A stretch of DNA of 37,695 nucleotides from Gnetum montanum (GCA_015680685.1 MNCI01037842.1:297766-335460), one strand, 5' to 3'. Counted from the stretch's first letter, positions 10,849 to 21,485 are shown. Notes: generated by a model from the letters alone, not told the origin. Numbers and translations are program-made.

Positions 10849-11875
10849 TGATGAAGTGGTTACTCTAACTATTAGAGGGGTTATTATTGGAGTGGTTACT
10901 CTAATAATTAGAATGGTTATTATTGGAGTGATTACTCTAATTATTAGAACAGTTATTATTAGAGCATTTACTCTAATAATTAGAGTGATTAATATTGAAG
11001 TGGTTACTTTAATTATTAGAGTGGTTATTATTAGAGTGGTTACTCTAATAATTAGAGTGTTTATTATTGGAGCAGTTATTCTAATTATTAGAATGGTTAC
11101 TCTAATTATTAGAGTAGTTGCTCCCAAGTCTATAAATACATTACCCAGGTGCAAAATTGAAAAAAGAAGTCTTGTAGTAGTTAATTAGTGACATTCTTGT
11201 AGTCTATTTGGAAGTTAGAGTAGTTTCTAAGTGCCCACAGTAGGAGGTCAAAATGTGGATGGATCTTTAGTTGAGCATTATGTACTTGAGCACACCTTAT
11301 GTACGGTAATAAAGATGAGCTATTTAATTTATCCTTGTGGTACTTGAGATTTGTTTTCTTACACATTTCTTTTATTTTATTTTATTTTATTTACTTTACA
11401 TTTATATTATTGGCATAGCAATTCATTTTGATCAACTAAGAAAATTGTTAAAATAGACTCAGTACGATCACTTCGAGCATGTGTGTAACACTTGGTAACC
11501 CAATAACGACTAGCATTTGGTAATCCCAGTAGTGTTGCACTGGTTCAAGATGTGTACAACAAGTGAGAATGGATACTAGTGTTAGTATTAGTTAAAGCCT
11601 AGTAAATCAGTAGTTAAGTTAAATTAGTCACTTAGTTATCTCTCTTTCCCTACTAGCACAGAACATAAAAACATAAAAGTTATAAAAATCATATGCCTCA
11701 AGCTTACTTAACCATACAATTGTGACATATAGGTAGGCTTGGGAAGACAATGATCAACCAACCTATCCTTTTTCCATGAGGATGAATAAGTATTTAGTCC
11801 TTGGAATTTAACCAAATCATCTATGAAATGCTCATATTCATATGGTTGAGCATAGGGGTACATCGCCACTCGTCA
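10849..11875 (+). repeat. 3' LTR of element A
   Basis: Starts TGATGAAGTGG and ends CACTCGTCA, followed by CCAAG, the right target duplication. TATA box TATAAATA at 11,131-11,138 and AATAAA at 11,308-11,313. It is the partner of 1,522-2,575. It has two more U3 repeat units and lacks the 60-bp duplication seen at the N in the 5' copy. Confidence 0.9.
10858..11125 (+). repeat. U3 minisatellite, 3' LTR of A (~8 units)
   Basis: Same roughly 36-bp palindrome-bearing unit as 1,535-1,735, about eight copies. The overlapping ORFs on both strands (10,834-11,188) with Ile/Val/Thr-rich repeated peptides are just this array read as codons. Confidence 0.9.
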
Positions 11876-11880
11876 CCAAG
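11876..11880 (+). repeat. Target-site duplication CCAAG, right copy (element A)
   Basis: Follows the terminal CA of the 3' LTR of A. It is identical to 1,517-1,521 and continues directly into AGTGTTACACTAG, the rest of the B LTR. Confidence 0.9.
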
Positions 11881-12224
11881 AGTGTTACACTAGTTCAAGA
11901 TGTGTATAAAAAGTGGAAACATATGTTGATGTTAGGACTAGTTAGAACCTAGCTAATTAGTTAATTTAAATTAGTTATTCAATTAATTCACTTCTTCCCT
12001 CTTTAGCACCAAGACATAAAACATAAAAAAGCATGAAAATCATATACCTCAAGTTAACTTAACCATACAATTATGCCATATGAGTAAGCTTGCGAAGATA
12101 ATGATTGCCTAACCCATCCTTATTCTGTGAAGACACATAAGCACTTAGTCCTTGGAGTTCAACTAGATCGTTCGTAATGCTCATATTCATATGGTTGAGC
12201 ATAGGGGTACCTCATCGCTCATCA
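11881..12224 (+). repeat. 3' part of the 5' LTR of element B
   Basis: Matches 20,993-21,309, including AGTGTTACACTAGTTCAAGA, the ACATAAAACATAAAAAAGCA block and the end GCTCATCA. It has about 25 bases (near 11,928-11,950) that the 3' copy lacks. Together with 1,022-1,521 it makes an LTR of about 0.84 kb, against 0.81 kb for the 3' copy. Confidence 0.88.
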
Positions 12225-12225
12225 T

Positions 12226-12243
12226 TGGTGCTGTTGTCAGGGA
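12226..12243 (+). other. Primer-binding site of element B, tRNA-Asp type
   Basis: TGGTGCTGTTGTCAGGGA begins one base after the LTR end. It differs from the Athila-type tRNA-Asp site TGGCGCCGTTGCCGGGGA only by transitions, in a different pattern from element A. Confidence 0.85.
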
Positions 12244-12339
12244 CTTTGTTATTTGTGCGCTAATTAGAACTTAGGAATCTTTCCATTGTTGGAACAAACC
12301 CTTAGGATTTTTTATCTTAAGATTATTAGAAAAAAGAAG

Positions 12340-14900
12340 AGAAAAGTATTGCACATTGAAGAATTAATCATGTCTCCTTCTTCTTATGAGAGTGTTTCAC
12401 CACCTAGGTCTGACACAATGAACAATCAAAGGTGAAGTACACATGATGACCTACCAATGACCCAATAGTTTCGTGTGGTATACGTTCATCCTGATGAGTA
12501 TATACCAAACTTTACCTTTATCCTCCACCAAGATGAACAACTATGTTGGTATTATTAAGAAGGTAACATAGTGTTACCTCCCGATCATTTAGTCCCAAAC
12601 ATGCTTTTTTGTGCTCTCACATGAATTAGTATGTAGTACTTACAAGCAAAGTATATTGTGCATGAACATAACTCAAGAGAGCATCAACCCATGGAGGCAC
12701 AATGTCAAAGGGACTTACAATAGGAGAGACATCATAAATATATGAAGAGAAAGTATTTGTATGATGTCCTATATGTCATAGGAGAAACTGAGGGTGGTGG
12801 ACCTATCTCAGGAGGTCATCCACAAAATGATGTTCCTCCCATTGACTTCGGTCAAGGGGTTGTATATCAGAATCTTCACTCAACTATCCATAGCTTAGAT
12901 TCTGGTACCAGAGGACACAAAGGATCTAAAAAAGGAACATGAATACATGACAAAGATGGAAATTCTAATTGTAACTATGATTGAAGTTATGACCACCAAA
13001 GAGAAGGTAGTAGGCACCATCATGGTGACAGTCCTCCTCCCTCTTCACCTCCATCATCTCCTTCCCCTCTCCTTTAAGATCAAATCACAGTTGCAAAGGG
13101 AACAACCCTAAGGATAATGGTAAGAAAAATAGGAATAATAGATAAAACAGTCAAGAAAGGGGACAAGGGCATTCTAGAAAAACACGCTGCGAAAGGAGGG
13201 AGAGTAGGGAATAACATAGGCATCATAGACACCATAGGGAATACGATCACGATGAACCCATACTCACTACCTGAAGTATGCTAGATATAACTAAGGCTGT
13301 TAGAATCCCAACAAGGCACCCAAAAGTTAGCAGGATCAAAAGATTGGACATGACCAATATCCCACAATTTGAAGGGTGATACAACATTGATCCTCAAAAT
13401 CATTTGCAAGCATTTCACAATGCATGTGCCTTCCAAAACATAGAAAACAAGTGGCAAAAACTCAATTTGCCTCCATGAACACTGATCAAGGAAGTAGAAA
13501 GCTAGTACTAGTCCTTAGAACTAGAATCTATTCACCGATGGAGTACCATGTTAGAACTATTCAATGATAAGTACCAAACATACTCCCGAGTGTCCAACCT
13601 ACGAAAGCAAATCCAAGGATGGAAACAATGAGGACGCAAACCCTTGGATGCTACCATGGGCTAATATTATGCATTATTACATTGTTGCCCTGGCCATGGT
13701 TACTCACAAAGGGAACAACTACACCATCTCGTAGATTGACTTAGGCACAAAACATGAAGAATCCTTAGGACTTATGCCCAAGGAAGACTGTCTAAGCTTA
13801 GAGCTCATCAAGTACAAAGATTGTTGGAGTAAGCTACCAAGGAGAAAGATGAGTTAAGGAAAAGAGAGAGTATGAAGGAATATAATAGAGATCCTTCACT
13901 CTGAAAGAAGGGAGTTAGATTTTGTTAGGATGAAGAAGAGTCACCACTTGAAGAGATGGTGAATAGGAAAACTTTGCCCATTTAAAAACTTGCATTAAAA
14001 GTATCGGCAAAGTTGGACCAAATGTGGGACTCCCTAGATAATAGATTTTAAACTATTTTCAAAATAGTAGATGAGTCTAGGAAGCCAGGCAGTGATTGAG
14101 AAAGGAGAAAAAAGAAAAAAATTGAACATGCATGTAACAAAGGTAAGGCCAAAGCTACCATCATTGAAGAGGTTGTGGATTCATATACATACAATGACGT
14201 GAATGTGAGATATGTCAATATGATCATCCTAAGGGATTTTTCCCTGTAATCTCACATTTGTAGGAGTCTAGGGTGTATGCACTAAACCCACGATTAAATA
14301 GACGACAAATACCCCAAAGGTTACCTTATCCTCAAGGTAGCCCAAGATAGTTCCACTAACCCTTGACGTATTATCCAAGTGGAACTCCACCACAACCAAA
14401 TGAATAGTATCAACAATGGCAACACCCACAATCATGGGGAATGCCACCACCACATCAACAATACCCTTACCATTAACCTAACCTGTATGGATACCATTGG
14501 AGTAGCCAATCTTTCCACATGACTCTACTAGTCACATTACTCCCCAGTCTCACTACCAAACCCATGAGTACTATAGAACTCCTTCTCCTAGAGGAGAGGT
14601 TTCATAAATGTACTATCCTTCTCATCTGACTACACCTCCTCCACCCTTAGCTTCATTACCACCTACTCCAGCTATGCAAGGTGAGCTCCCTACCTAGCCA
14701 CAACAATGTAACGCTACAAGGGTTGTTAACCCTCAACCTACTGTTGGCTCAAATAACCACATACAAAAGATACCTTTCTTTAGAACCAATAGTCCAACTA
14801 ATTTCTTGTAACCACAAGTGGTAAATTCTCCAAACACCTCACCACCATTTGAATCTTTAGAGCTTCCTTCAAACCAAAGACTGCACTTAACACATATCGT
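12340..14900 (+). pseudogene. gag: Element B gag region, broken
   Basis: Same layout as in element A. The N-terminal segment (about 12,360-12,940) has VVYVHPDEYIPNFTF and an open piece of 66 codons at 12,742-12,942. It is followed by a Ser/Pro-rich stretch, a capsid-type domain from 13,389 (DPQNHLQAFHNAC) to about 13,740, a zinc knuckle at 14,204-14,244 reading CEICQYDHPKGFFP (last Cys now Phe), and a Pro/Gln-rich part with SWGMPPP. Stops at 13,503, 13,902, 14,049, 14,348, 14,405, 14,695 and 14,809 are at the same codons as in A. Frame changes are in other places than in A (for example near 14,190), so the small indels are private to each copy. Confidence 0.8.
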
Positions 14901-15015
14901 CATCTTGACTCATGCAATTACCGATTGGATTAAAGATGGCTATCTTCCTAGGAAATTCTCTAATCTTTGAAGTCCTCTTATATATTTACAAATCACTAGG
15001 AACAAACCTTGAAAA

Positions 15016-15405
15016 GCTCTTTTGGATTCAAGTTCTAGTGTTAACTTAATCTCTCAAAAAATGTACAAAGCCTGGAACCTACCTCCACTAAAAATGAGTA
15101 ACATATATTTAGAGTTGGCCGACCAGTCCATTACTGTTCCATTAGGACTAGTGGAGGACATTGTCACAACTATTTGTGGGTAGTCGTATCCATTCAATTT
15201 CCTAGTGATTCAAGTTAACAACTCTAAGGGGGACTTCCGAATCATAATGGGAAGAGCATGGCTAAGCACAATTAACATGCACCTACGAATACACGATCTT
15301 TCTTTAGAAATATCAAAGGAAAATACATTTCGAAAGATCAAGAAGAATAAAGTTCCATGCATCGCATACAGTGACACAAGGTGTAATTGCATGCAGAAGT
15401 CCTAG
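15016..15405 (+). pseudogene. Element B aspartic protease domain, catalytic loop altered
   Basis: The catalytic loop reads LLDSSSSVNLIS (about 15,022-15,057), against LLDSGSDVNLIS in A. The invariant Gly of the DSG triplet is Ser, so activity would be lost even without stops. The end motif IIMGRAWL (15,244-15,267) is intact. One stop (TAG, about 15,181) sits where A has TGG. Confidence 0.8.
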
Positions 15406-15546
15406 TTTGTACAATGATTAATATTGCTTGCATGCAACTACTGTGCACTAATAACCAACATACAAAGACACCTATATGCAACAGCCACAAGACAAGAAGG
15501 TACCTAGTGGCTGATCGCTAACCAAGAGAACAATTCAACTATATGC

Positions 15547-17337
15547 ATGAAATCAACTAAGAGATGGACTTGCACCTACATTGATAGCATAGATACATTA
15601 GAGCAAGTCCATCACCAACTTCCATGTCTTGATATCAAAAATATCAATTGGGGAAAGTTGGAAATCCCTAATGAGTTCAAGCAAAAGCTCCTTGAGTTAA
15701 AACCATTGCCCACTAGTATGAAGTATACATTTCTCAAAAATGGAAAATCGGTAATCATTAATGCTAAGCTCGCTCCTCAACAAAAAGAAAGACTGTTGGA
15801 AATGGTAAACAAATGATCAAAATTCTTTGCTTGGTCATATCCTAAATTAACTGTAATAGATCCTAGGATATGCCAACATAGAATTTACACTAACCCCTCC
15901 ATGAAACCTCGACAATAATCGTAGAGGAGACTCAACCCAAAGCTTAAGTAAGTGGTTAAAAAAGAAATTGAATAACTTCTAAAAGCTGAGTTCATCTATC
16001 TCATTGGTGATAGTGAATGGGTTAGTATATTAGTCATTATGCCAAAAAAGGGAGGTAAATGGAGGGTATGTATAGACTTTAGGCTACTGAACATGGCAAC
16101 ATTTAAAAACCACTTCTCATTTCTATTAGTCAACCAAGTCTTAGATACCACTGCAGGGCATTGCTATTATAGTTTTCTACATGGCTACGGTGGATATAAT
16201 CAAATTCAAATAGCACCAAAAGACCAAGACAAGACAATGTTCACAAGTCCTTGGGGGGCATTTGCATATAATCAGATGCCGTTTGGCTTGTGCAATGCCC
16301 CAACAATGTTTCAAGGTTTGGTTCTAAGTTTCTTTTAGTAGAAAATGGGAAATGGTGTGGACATCTTTATGGATGATTTCTTCACCTATGGAGGAGACTT
16401 TGAACAAGCATTGGACCAATTAGAGAAAGTACCAAAATGATGTGTAGAAACCAACTCAAGGCTTAATTGGAAAAAAAGCCATTTAATGATCCACGAAGGT
16501 GTTGTATTAGGGCACAAGATTTTACAAATAGGGATAGAAGTAGATCTTGAAAAAATTAAGGTCATCCAAGGAATCACTCGACAACCTAAAACTGTAAAAG
16601 ACATCCGATCATTCCTTGGACATACTGGCTATTATAGACACTTCATTGAGAACTTTTCAACAATTTCAAAACCTTTGGTAGAGCTAATGAAGAAGGAAAT
16701 ACCTTTTAAATGGACCAAGGAATGTGAGCTAGCCTTCCAAACCTTAAAATAGAAGCTTGTAGAAACACCTATTCTACAAGCTCCTAACTAGTCAAAACCA
16801 TTCCACATAATGACTGACATGTCCAACTTTGTCTTAGGAGCTATACTTACGTAGTTAGATGATCAAAAACATCCTCATTACATCCACTATGCAAGTTGAA
16901 GTATCGTTGGTGCACAACTCAATTACATCACAATAGAAAAAGAGTTAATGGATGTGGTGTTTGCACTAGAAAAATTTAGGCACTATGTATTGGGTTATAA
17001 GATATTTGTACATATGGATCATAGTGCAATTAGATTCCTAATGAATAAACTAACGGTGAGCCCTTGCAGCATACAATGGCTCATGATCTTACAAGAGTTC
17101 AATCTTACGGGGGGCGATCATAAAGGCACGAAGAATGTTGTTGCTAATCATTTATCTCAGTTGCAATGGGACAACAAAGAGGATGAATATCCAATTTTTG
17201 ACCATTTCCATGATGAACTCCTCTTTGCAAGTGTGATAAAAAATCACTTACCCACTGATACAAATTGGTATAGTAGCATTCTCACTTATCTACTTACACA
17301 AGAAACACCACAAGGGTTAGATGTTAGAAAGAAATAA
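15547..17337 (+). pseudogene. Element B reverse transcriptase and RNase H, broken
   Basis: One frame (frame 1) is kept from about 15,550 to 17,337. RT motifs: GGKWRVCIDFRLLN (about 16,051-16,092), FLHGYGGYNQIQIAPKDQ (about 16,174 on), MPFGLCNAPTMFQG (about 16,276-16,317), active site IFMDDFFTYGG (16,363-16,395), and GVVLGHKI (16,498 on). Open pieces: 16,039-16,338 (99 codons) and 16,486-16,752 (88 codons). RNase H (about 16,800-17,080) keeps the first Asp in MTDMSNF and has IEKELMDVVFALEKF. Stops at 16,750 and 16,852 match those of A. The linker KGTKNVVANHLSQL leads to integrase. Confidence 0.85.
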
Positions 17338-18540
17338 TATTTTCTTCACCGAGCCCAATATTTCATGGAAATCAATGGATACCTTTATAAGATATGTCAT
17401 GATGGCTTGGTTTGATAGTGTGTTCCTAATGTAGATCAATTGCGAATTCTCTAAGACACTCATAAGGGCCCTTGTGGGGGTCATTACATGGGGAGATGAA
17501 CAGCCATAAAATTATTTCTTGCAAGATATTATTGGCCTACATTGTTCTGGGATGTTGCTCATTTCATCCAATCTTGTGAGTGTTGTCAATGTGATGGGGG
17601 AATGACAGCTAGAATGGAGGATCTACAATAATGGATTCAACCTTTAGAACCCTTCAACATATGGGGAATTGATTTTATGGGGCCTATTACATTGATGTCC
17701 AAAGGAAAAGCATACTTTGTTTTTGCTATTTACTATTTTACCAAGTGGGGCAGAAGAAACCTCTATTACAGATTGTACATCATCTACTGCTGCACAATTT
17801 GTTCAACAAAAAATCATAAATAGGATTGGTGTGCCTTGTGCACTTATTTCTAACAATGGTACACACTTTACAAGTTTGACCTTTTGAAAGTTAATGCAAC
17901 GCTTAGGAGATCAGCACAAAGTGACTGCACCATATCATCCCTAAGTAAATGGCCATGTCAAGGTCACTAATAGGGAGATCACAAAAATATTAACATGAAC
18001 CATTAGCAAGTATAGGCAACATTGGAGCACTAAACTGAACGATGATCTCTAGGCATACCACTCCACATGGAAACTCCCTATAGGCTATTCTCCCTATGAG
18101 TTAGTGTACAGTAAACTTCTAATGCTTCCTATTCAAGTTGAGCTCCATATACTATCCACGGTATGTGACCTTAACCTTGACCTTAATCTAGCATAAAAAG
18201 AACTATTAATAAACCTTAACTTACTAGATGAGCATCGACTAGCTACCCTATCATCCAATGAACTACACGAGGCCTTTAACAAACAACATCATAACCTAAG
18301 AATTAGGAAAGTAAAATACCAACCAGGAGATAAGGTTCTTTATTGGAATCCCACACATGCACCACAACAAACTAAATTTCAAATGTTGTGTTAAGGACCT
18401 TATATCATTCATAAAACTTTTCCTTTAGGGGCCATGATGATCTAAAAACCTAAAAACCTGAATAGAAAGTGATTGGTCAACATCTAGCAAACTAAACCCT
18501 TCCATGAGCCCAAAAGAGATAGTACTAATATTACCTTTGT
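17338..18540 (+). pseudogene. Element B integrase, catalytic triad lost
   Basis: The zinc part shows GGHY and CECCQCD (CxxC kept). The catalytic core has D in WGIDFMGP (about 17,662), but the second Asp is Asn (LISNNGTHF, about 17,843-17,869) and the Glu is Lys (NGHVKVTNRE, about 17,948 on). A frameshift lies between the first and second catalytic positions, near 17,745. The stop at 18,050 matches 8,376 in A. The C-terminal part has YQPGDKVLYW and GPYII. Confidence 0.82.
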
Positions 18541-18590
18541 TGGTGGACAACCTTGCTTATTATTTTGAATCTCCTCCTTCCAATTCAGTT

Positions 18591-18603
18591 GTGGGGGAGA
18601 TGG
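18591..18603 (+). other. G-rich tract after integrase of B, polypurine-tract-like
   Basis: GTGGGGGAGATGG, in the same place as 8,915-8,926 in A and conserved in both. It is far from the 3' LTR (about 1.9 kb). Confidence 0.5.
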
Positions 18604-20502
18604 CCACCTATGATAACCATTCTAAGCCCTCAGTCCATTTGCCTTTTTTGTTTTACACATTATTCATCTTTACTTTTTTTTTATACCATCATTAACATTT
18701 TTACTATTTCTTTGTTTGATTCATTCCTATTCATCACATAATAAGTGCTCATGATGATAGGTTGTATTATAATAAGTGTTGATTGCTAATGTTTAGTTTT
18801 AACCTTTGACTTTTAATGTTAATGCTAAGATATGGCTTCTTTTGATAAAATAGGCAATGAGTCCATGTCACCCAATTATCCATGCAACTCTATGGTCTTC
18901 CTTGTTTTGGAAATGTACTGTCCCTTTTCTAAGAAAACTTATTAATGAATTAGTGCCTTAGTACTCTTTGAACCAAGGAAAGATTCAAATGGATGGAAAA
19001 GGGTGTAACCTTAAGGGGATTCAATGCATTTGTGCTGGCTATTCTCTTAGGTACTTGGATGTTTTTCATGAAGTCCTCTACCATTCTACTATTGACTAAT
19101 ATATCAGGAGGTTGAATAAATCAAATAAGTCTTTGCATGGTCTGGTTCTTATATAAGGAAAAAAAAAGAAAATGGGTGAGAATTCAAAACACACCCCTTA
19201 GACATAATAAAGAAACATGGGATACAAGCACTAGTTATGGCACTAGAAAGACATGTTGCCCATGCCTGAAGGTTTCCTCTAACTAAGGCCCCTTCTCACT
19301 TCCTATTACTCTATCTTTCTCTTATTGGAATGGTGGTGACTTTGTGGATGCATTCTTGTTACTTCGAGAGGATGGGTTAGTCAAGTGTGTTGATGCAAGG
19401 TCACTAGATGTGGATCATTGAATTTGGATTTGGACAGAATTTTATTAAGTCACCTTAACCACATATTACACAAGGGACTTTAGACCACCTTAATTTTGGG
19501 ACTCCATTCCATTCTCTCCTCTCTTTCTTTCCACATTCCACCTCATTGCCAATTTTTTGATGAGTCTATATCTTGGTTGATGTGTTGTTAGTCTTTGGTA
19601 AAAATCTTGTGGGTAAGTTCTTAACCTTTATTTTCATATGTCATTCTGAGAGCCTATAGACTCTTTGGTTTGTAGGTTTGTCAAGGCATTCAAGACATGA
19701 GCCTACTTTGGGGAAGACCCACTGGCATTCCTTTTTGGTGCAATCATTAAGCTTGTTTCCTTTAACATTTCTTGTAATCAACTATTTCTCATTCACCCCA
19801 TCAATGACATCCATTTTTGCTTTTGTTTTATTGGCTTCACCATTGTTATTTCTCTTATCCTTCTTGTTCTTTACAATTTTCCACCGTATTGCTACCGAAG
19901 GTTCACTCTTAGTTGTGGGAGCCCTGTCACAAATCTTTCCATTCCATAATTATCTTACCCCTACACCTTGGGTAGTCATTAGTCATAAACCTCTAACCTA
20001 GTATCTGCCATACCCACAACCTAGCCAATGTGCTTTATATTGAGGTAAGGTATTAGCTGCATTATTTTTTATTTACCCTTGCTAATCCATGAGTGTGTTG
20101 TGTGTGCAGATGGTGATTACATGAACAATGGACTAGGATAAGAAGGAGCACTCTTGATGGACTAGATCTAGAGCATCTATGCAAGGAACAAGTTTGGACA
20201 TATGGCTATGGATGAACAATGGTGTGCACAGTTTTGACATTGGGTGAAATGTGCCTCATTTTCTCTCTCTTTCTCTCTCTCTTCAAGCTGTCGAATGAGG
20301 GTCTAGAAGTCATCTATGTACACTGTTCACAACAATGGACATGAACACCAATGCTGTAATATATTTGTCAATTTTTTCCCCAAGCACTCTAAGTTTATCA
20401 TCCCATGTCATCATCAGTTGTCATTTGGTTAATAATCCCATACCTTTCCAATATTTTGTAAGGAACTTGAGGATATGTTTTTGTTCAATCATTGGGGTAT
20501 AA
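18604..20502 (+). other. Element B segment between integrase and 3' LTR
   Basis: About 1.9 kb, colinear with 8,927-10,848 in A. It holds a T-rich stretch (18,640-18,730), blocks shared with A (for example around 19,195-19,280 and 19,650-19,700), a TCTC-rich stretch (20,262-20,282), and one hydrophobic ORF described separately. No complete protein is recognisable. Confidence 0.55.
19678..20001 (+). pseudogene. Hydrophobic 107-codon ORF in the envelope-like position of B
   Basis: The predicted peptide has a charged N-terminus (MSRHSRHEPTLGKTHWHS), then about 60 mostly hydrophobic residues rich in F, L and S that could form two membrane spans. Athila-clade elements often carry an envelope-like ORF with membrane spans after integrase, so position and character fit a remnant. 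Against this, the same stretch in A is broken by stops and a T-rich DNA strand favours F/L/S codons by composition alone. No fusion-protein motif is visible. Low confidence that it was ever a protein. Confidence 0.25.
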
Positions 20503-21309
20503 TGAGCCGCGATATTGGGGCTATGATATCGCATCCACGATATTAGGTTTGTGATATCAGATCCTACATAGCAATATTGGACATATGATATCGAGACCTT
20601 TCTTGTTACCTATAAATAAGAGGTGGGTGCACTTGGTTTGGTAGTTAGTTCTTAGTCATTTACCCAAAATCTTGTAGTTTCTCCCTCTTAGAGTTAGAAT
20701 TATTTCTGAGTGCCCATAGTAGGAGTCGTAAAGTGAATGGATCTTTATTCGAGCATTGTGTACCTGAGCACACCTTGTGTCCAGAAATAAAGACAAACTT
20801 TTTGATAAACCTTGTAGCATTTAGAATATCTTATCTCTCACCATTAATGCTATATACAGTTATTTAATGCTTTCATTAGTTAATTAATGTTGATTTTATT
20901 GATTCGTTAATTTTCACAAGTAAGCACACTCATTACGACCACTTTGAGCATGCATGGAACACTTGGTAATGCTTAGTGTTTGGTAATCCTAGGAGTGTTA
21001 CACTAGTTCAAGATGTGTATAAAAAGTGGGAACCTAGTTGGTTAGTTAATTTAAATTAGTTATTCAATTAATTCACTTATTCCCTCTTTAGCACCAGGAC
21101 ATAAAACATAAAAAAGCATAAAAATCATATACCTCAAGTTTAATTAACAATAGAATTGTGTCATACAAGTAAGCTTGGGAAGATAATGATCGCCTAACCC
21201 ATCCTTGTTCTGTGAATGTGCATAAGCACTTAGTCCTTGGAGTTTGACCTAATCGCACATAACGCTCATATTCATATTGTTGAGTGTAGGGGTACCTCTC
21301 CGCTCATCA
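20503..21309 (+). repeat. 3' LTR of element B
   Basis: Begins TGAGCCGCGATATTGGGG, though the start could be three bases earlier if an original TGATGA was mutated, and ends CCGCTCATCA. U3 holds repeated GATATC words, with TATAAATA at 20,611-20,618 and AATAAA at 20,786-20,791. R and U5 resemble element A (GAGCATTGTGTACCTGAGCA), but U3 does not. Confidence 0.87.
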
Positions 21310-21329
21310 AGTAGTTATCATGCTTATTC

Positions 21330-21485
21330 AAGTATTTGGCTATGCATAGTTACTCTTTATGCACATTTAGTTATGTATATTTAATCTTTATTATGCACAT
21401 TCAGTTATACACTTTTATTCTTGATTATGCATATTTAATTAAGCATCTTTTTATTTTATTATGCCTATGTGATTATATAATCTTC
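21330..21485 (+). repeat. Degenerate tandem repeat of a TTATGCA(C/T)ATTTAGTTA-type unit
   Basis: Just beyond the 3' LTR of B. The words TTATGCACATTTAGTTA, TTATGCACATTCAGTTA, TTATGCATATTTAATTA and TTATGCCTATGTGATTA recur at intervals of roughly 35-40 bases, joined by T-rich spacers. A decayed minisatellite with no evident function. Confidence 0.6.

Larger units (their letters stand above)
1522..11875 (+). mobile_element. Element A: Athila-like Ty3/gypsy LTR retrotransposon, degenerate, nested in the LTR of B
   Basis: This is a full-length but dead element of about 10.35 kb, flanked by the 5-bp duplication CCAAG. The LTRs begin TGATGAA and end in TCA. The internal region carries a tRNA-Asp-like PBS, a long gag region, protease, RT, RNase H, integrase and a G-rich tract. 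The tRNA-Asp type PBS, the RT active site in the form FMDDF, and the long segment between integrase and 3' LTR point to the Athila branch of the Tat/Athila clade; this is from family knowledge and not a tree. A and B are close relatives in their coding parts but have quite different U3 regions. Gag stays in one frame for over 1.5 kb and pol in one frame from about 6,525 to 8,860, apart from stops. Confidence 0.9.
1022..21309 (+). mobile_element. Element B: Athila-like Ty3/gypsy LTR retrotransposon, degenerate, split by element A
   Basis: This is the older, outer element. Its 5' LTR is split by element A into 1,022-1,521 and 11,881-12,224. Joined in the mind, the halves match the 3' LTR (20,503-21,309) across the break. 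Order: LTR, tRNA-Asp-like PBS, gag, protease, RT, RNase H, integrase, G-rich tract, about 1.9 kb of other sequence, LTR. Excluding A it is about 9.9 kb. All coding regions carry stops, the protease active site is altered, and two of three integrase catalytic positions are replaced, so it cannot be autonomous. The two LTRs differ by roughly one base in seven or eight by eye, which implies an old insertion. The left end is placed by alignment with the 3' LTR. I see no clear target duplication: the right flank starts AGTAG, the left ends CCAAA. Confidence 0.85.

Noticed and set aside
10834-11188. Overlapping 106- and 110-codon ORFs with Ile/Val/Thr-rich repeated peptides on both strands
   Set aside because: They are the U3 minisatellite of the LTR read as codons. 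The repeat period of ~36 is divisible by three, which keeps the frames open.
967-21314. Possible target duplication AATAG/AGTAG for element B with a left end at 972
   Set aside because: It needs a mismatch and a start that does not align with the 3' LTR of B. The alignment favours a start near 1,022, with no clear duplication.
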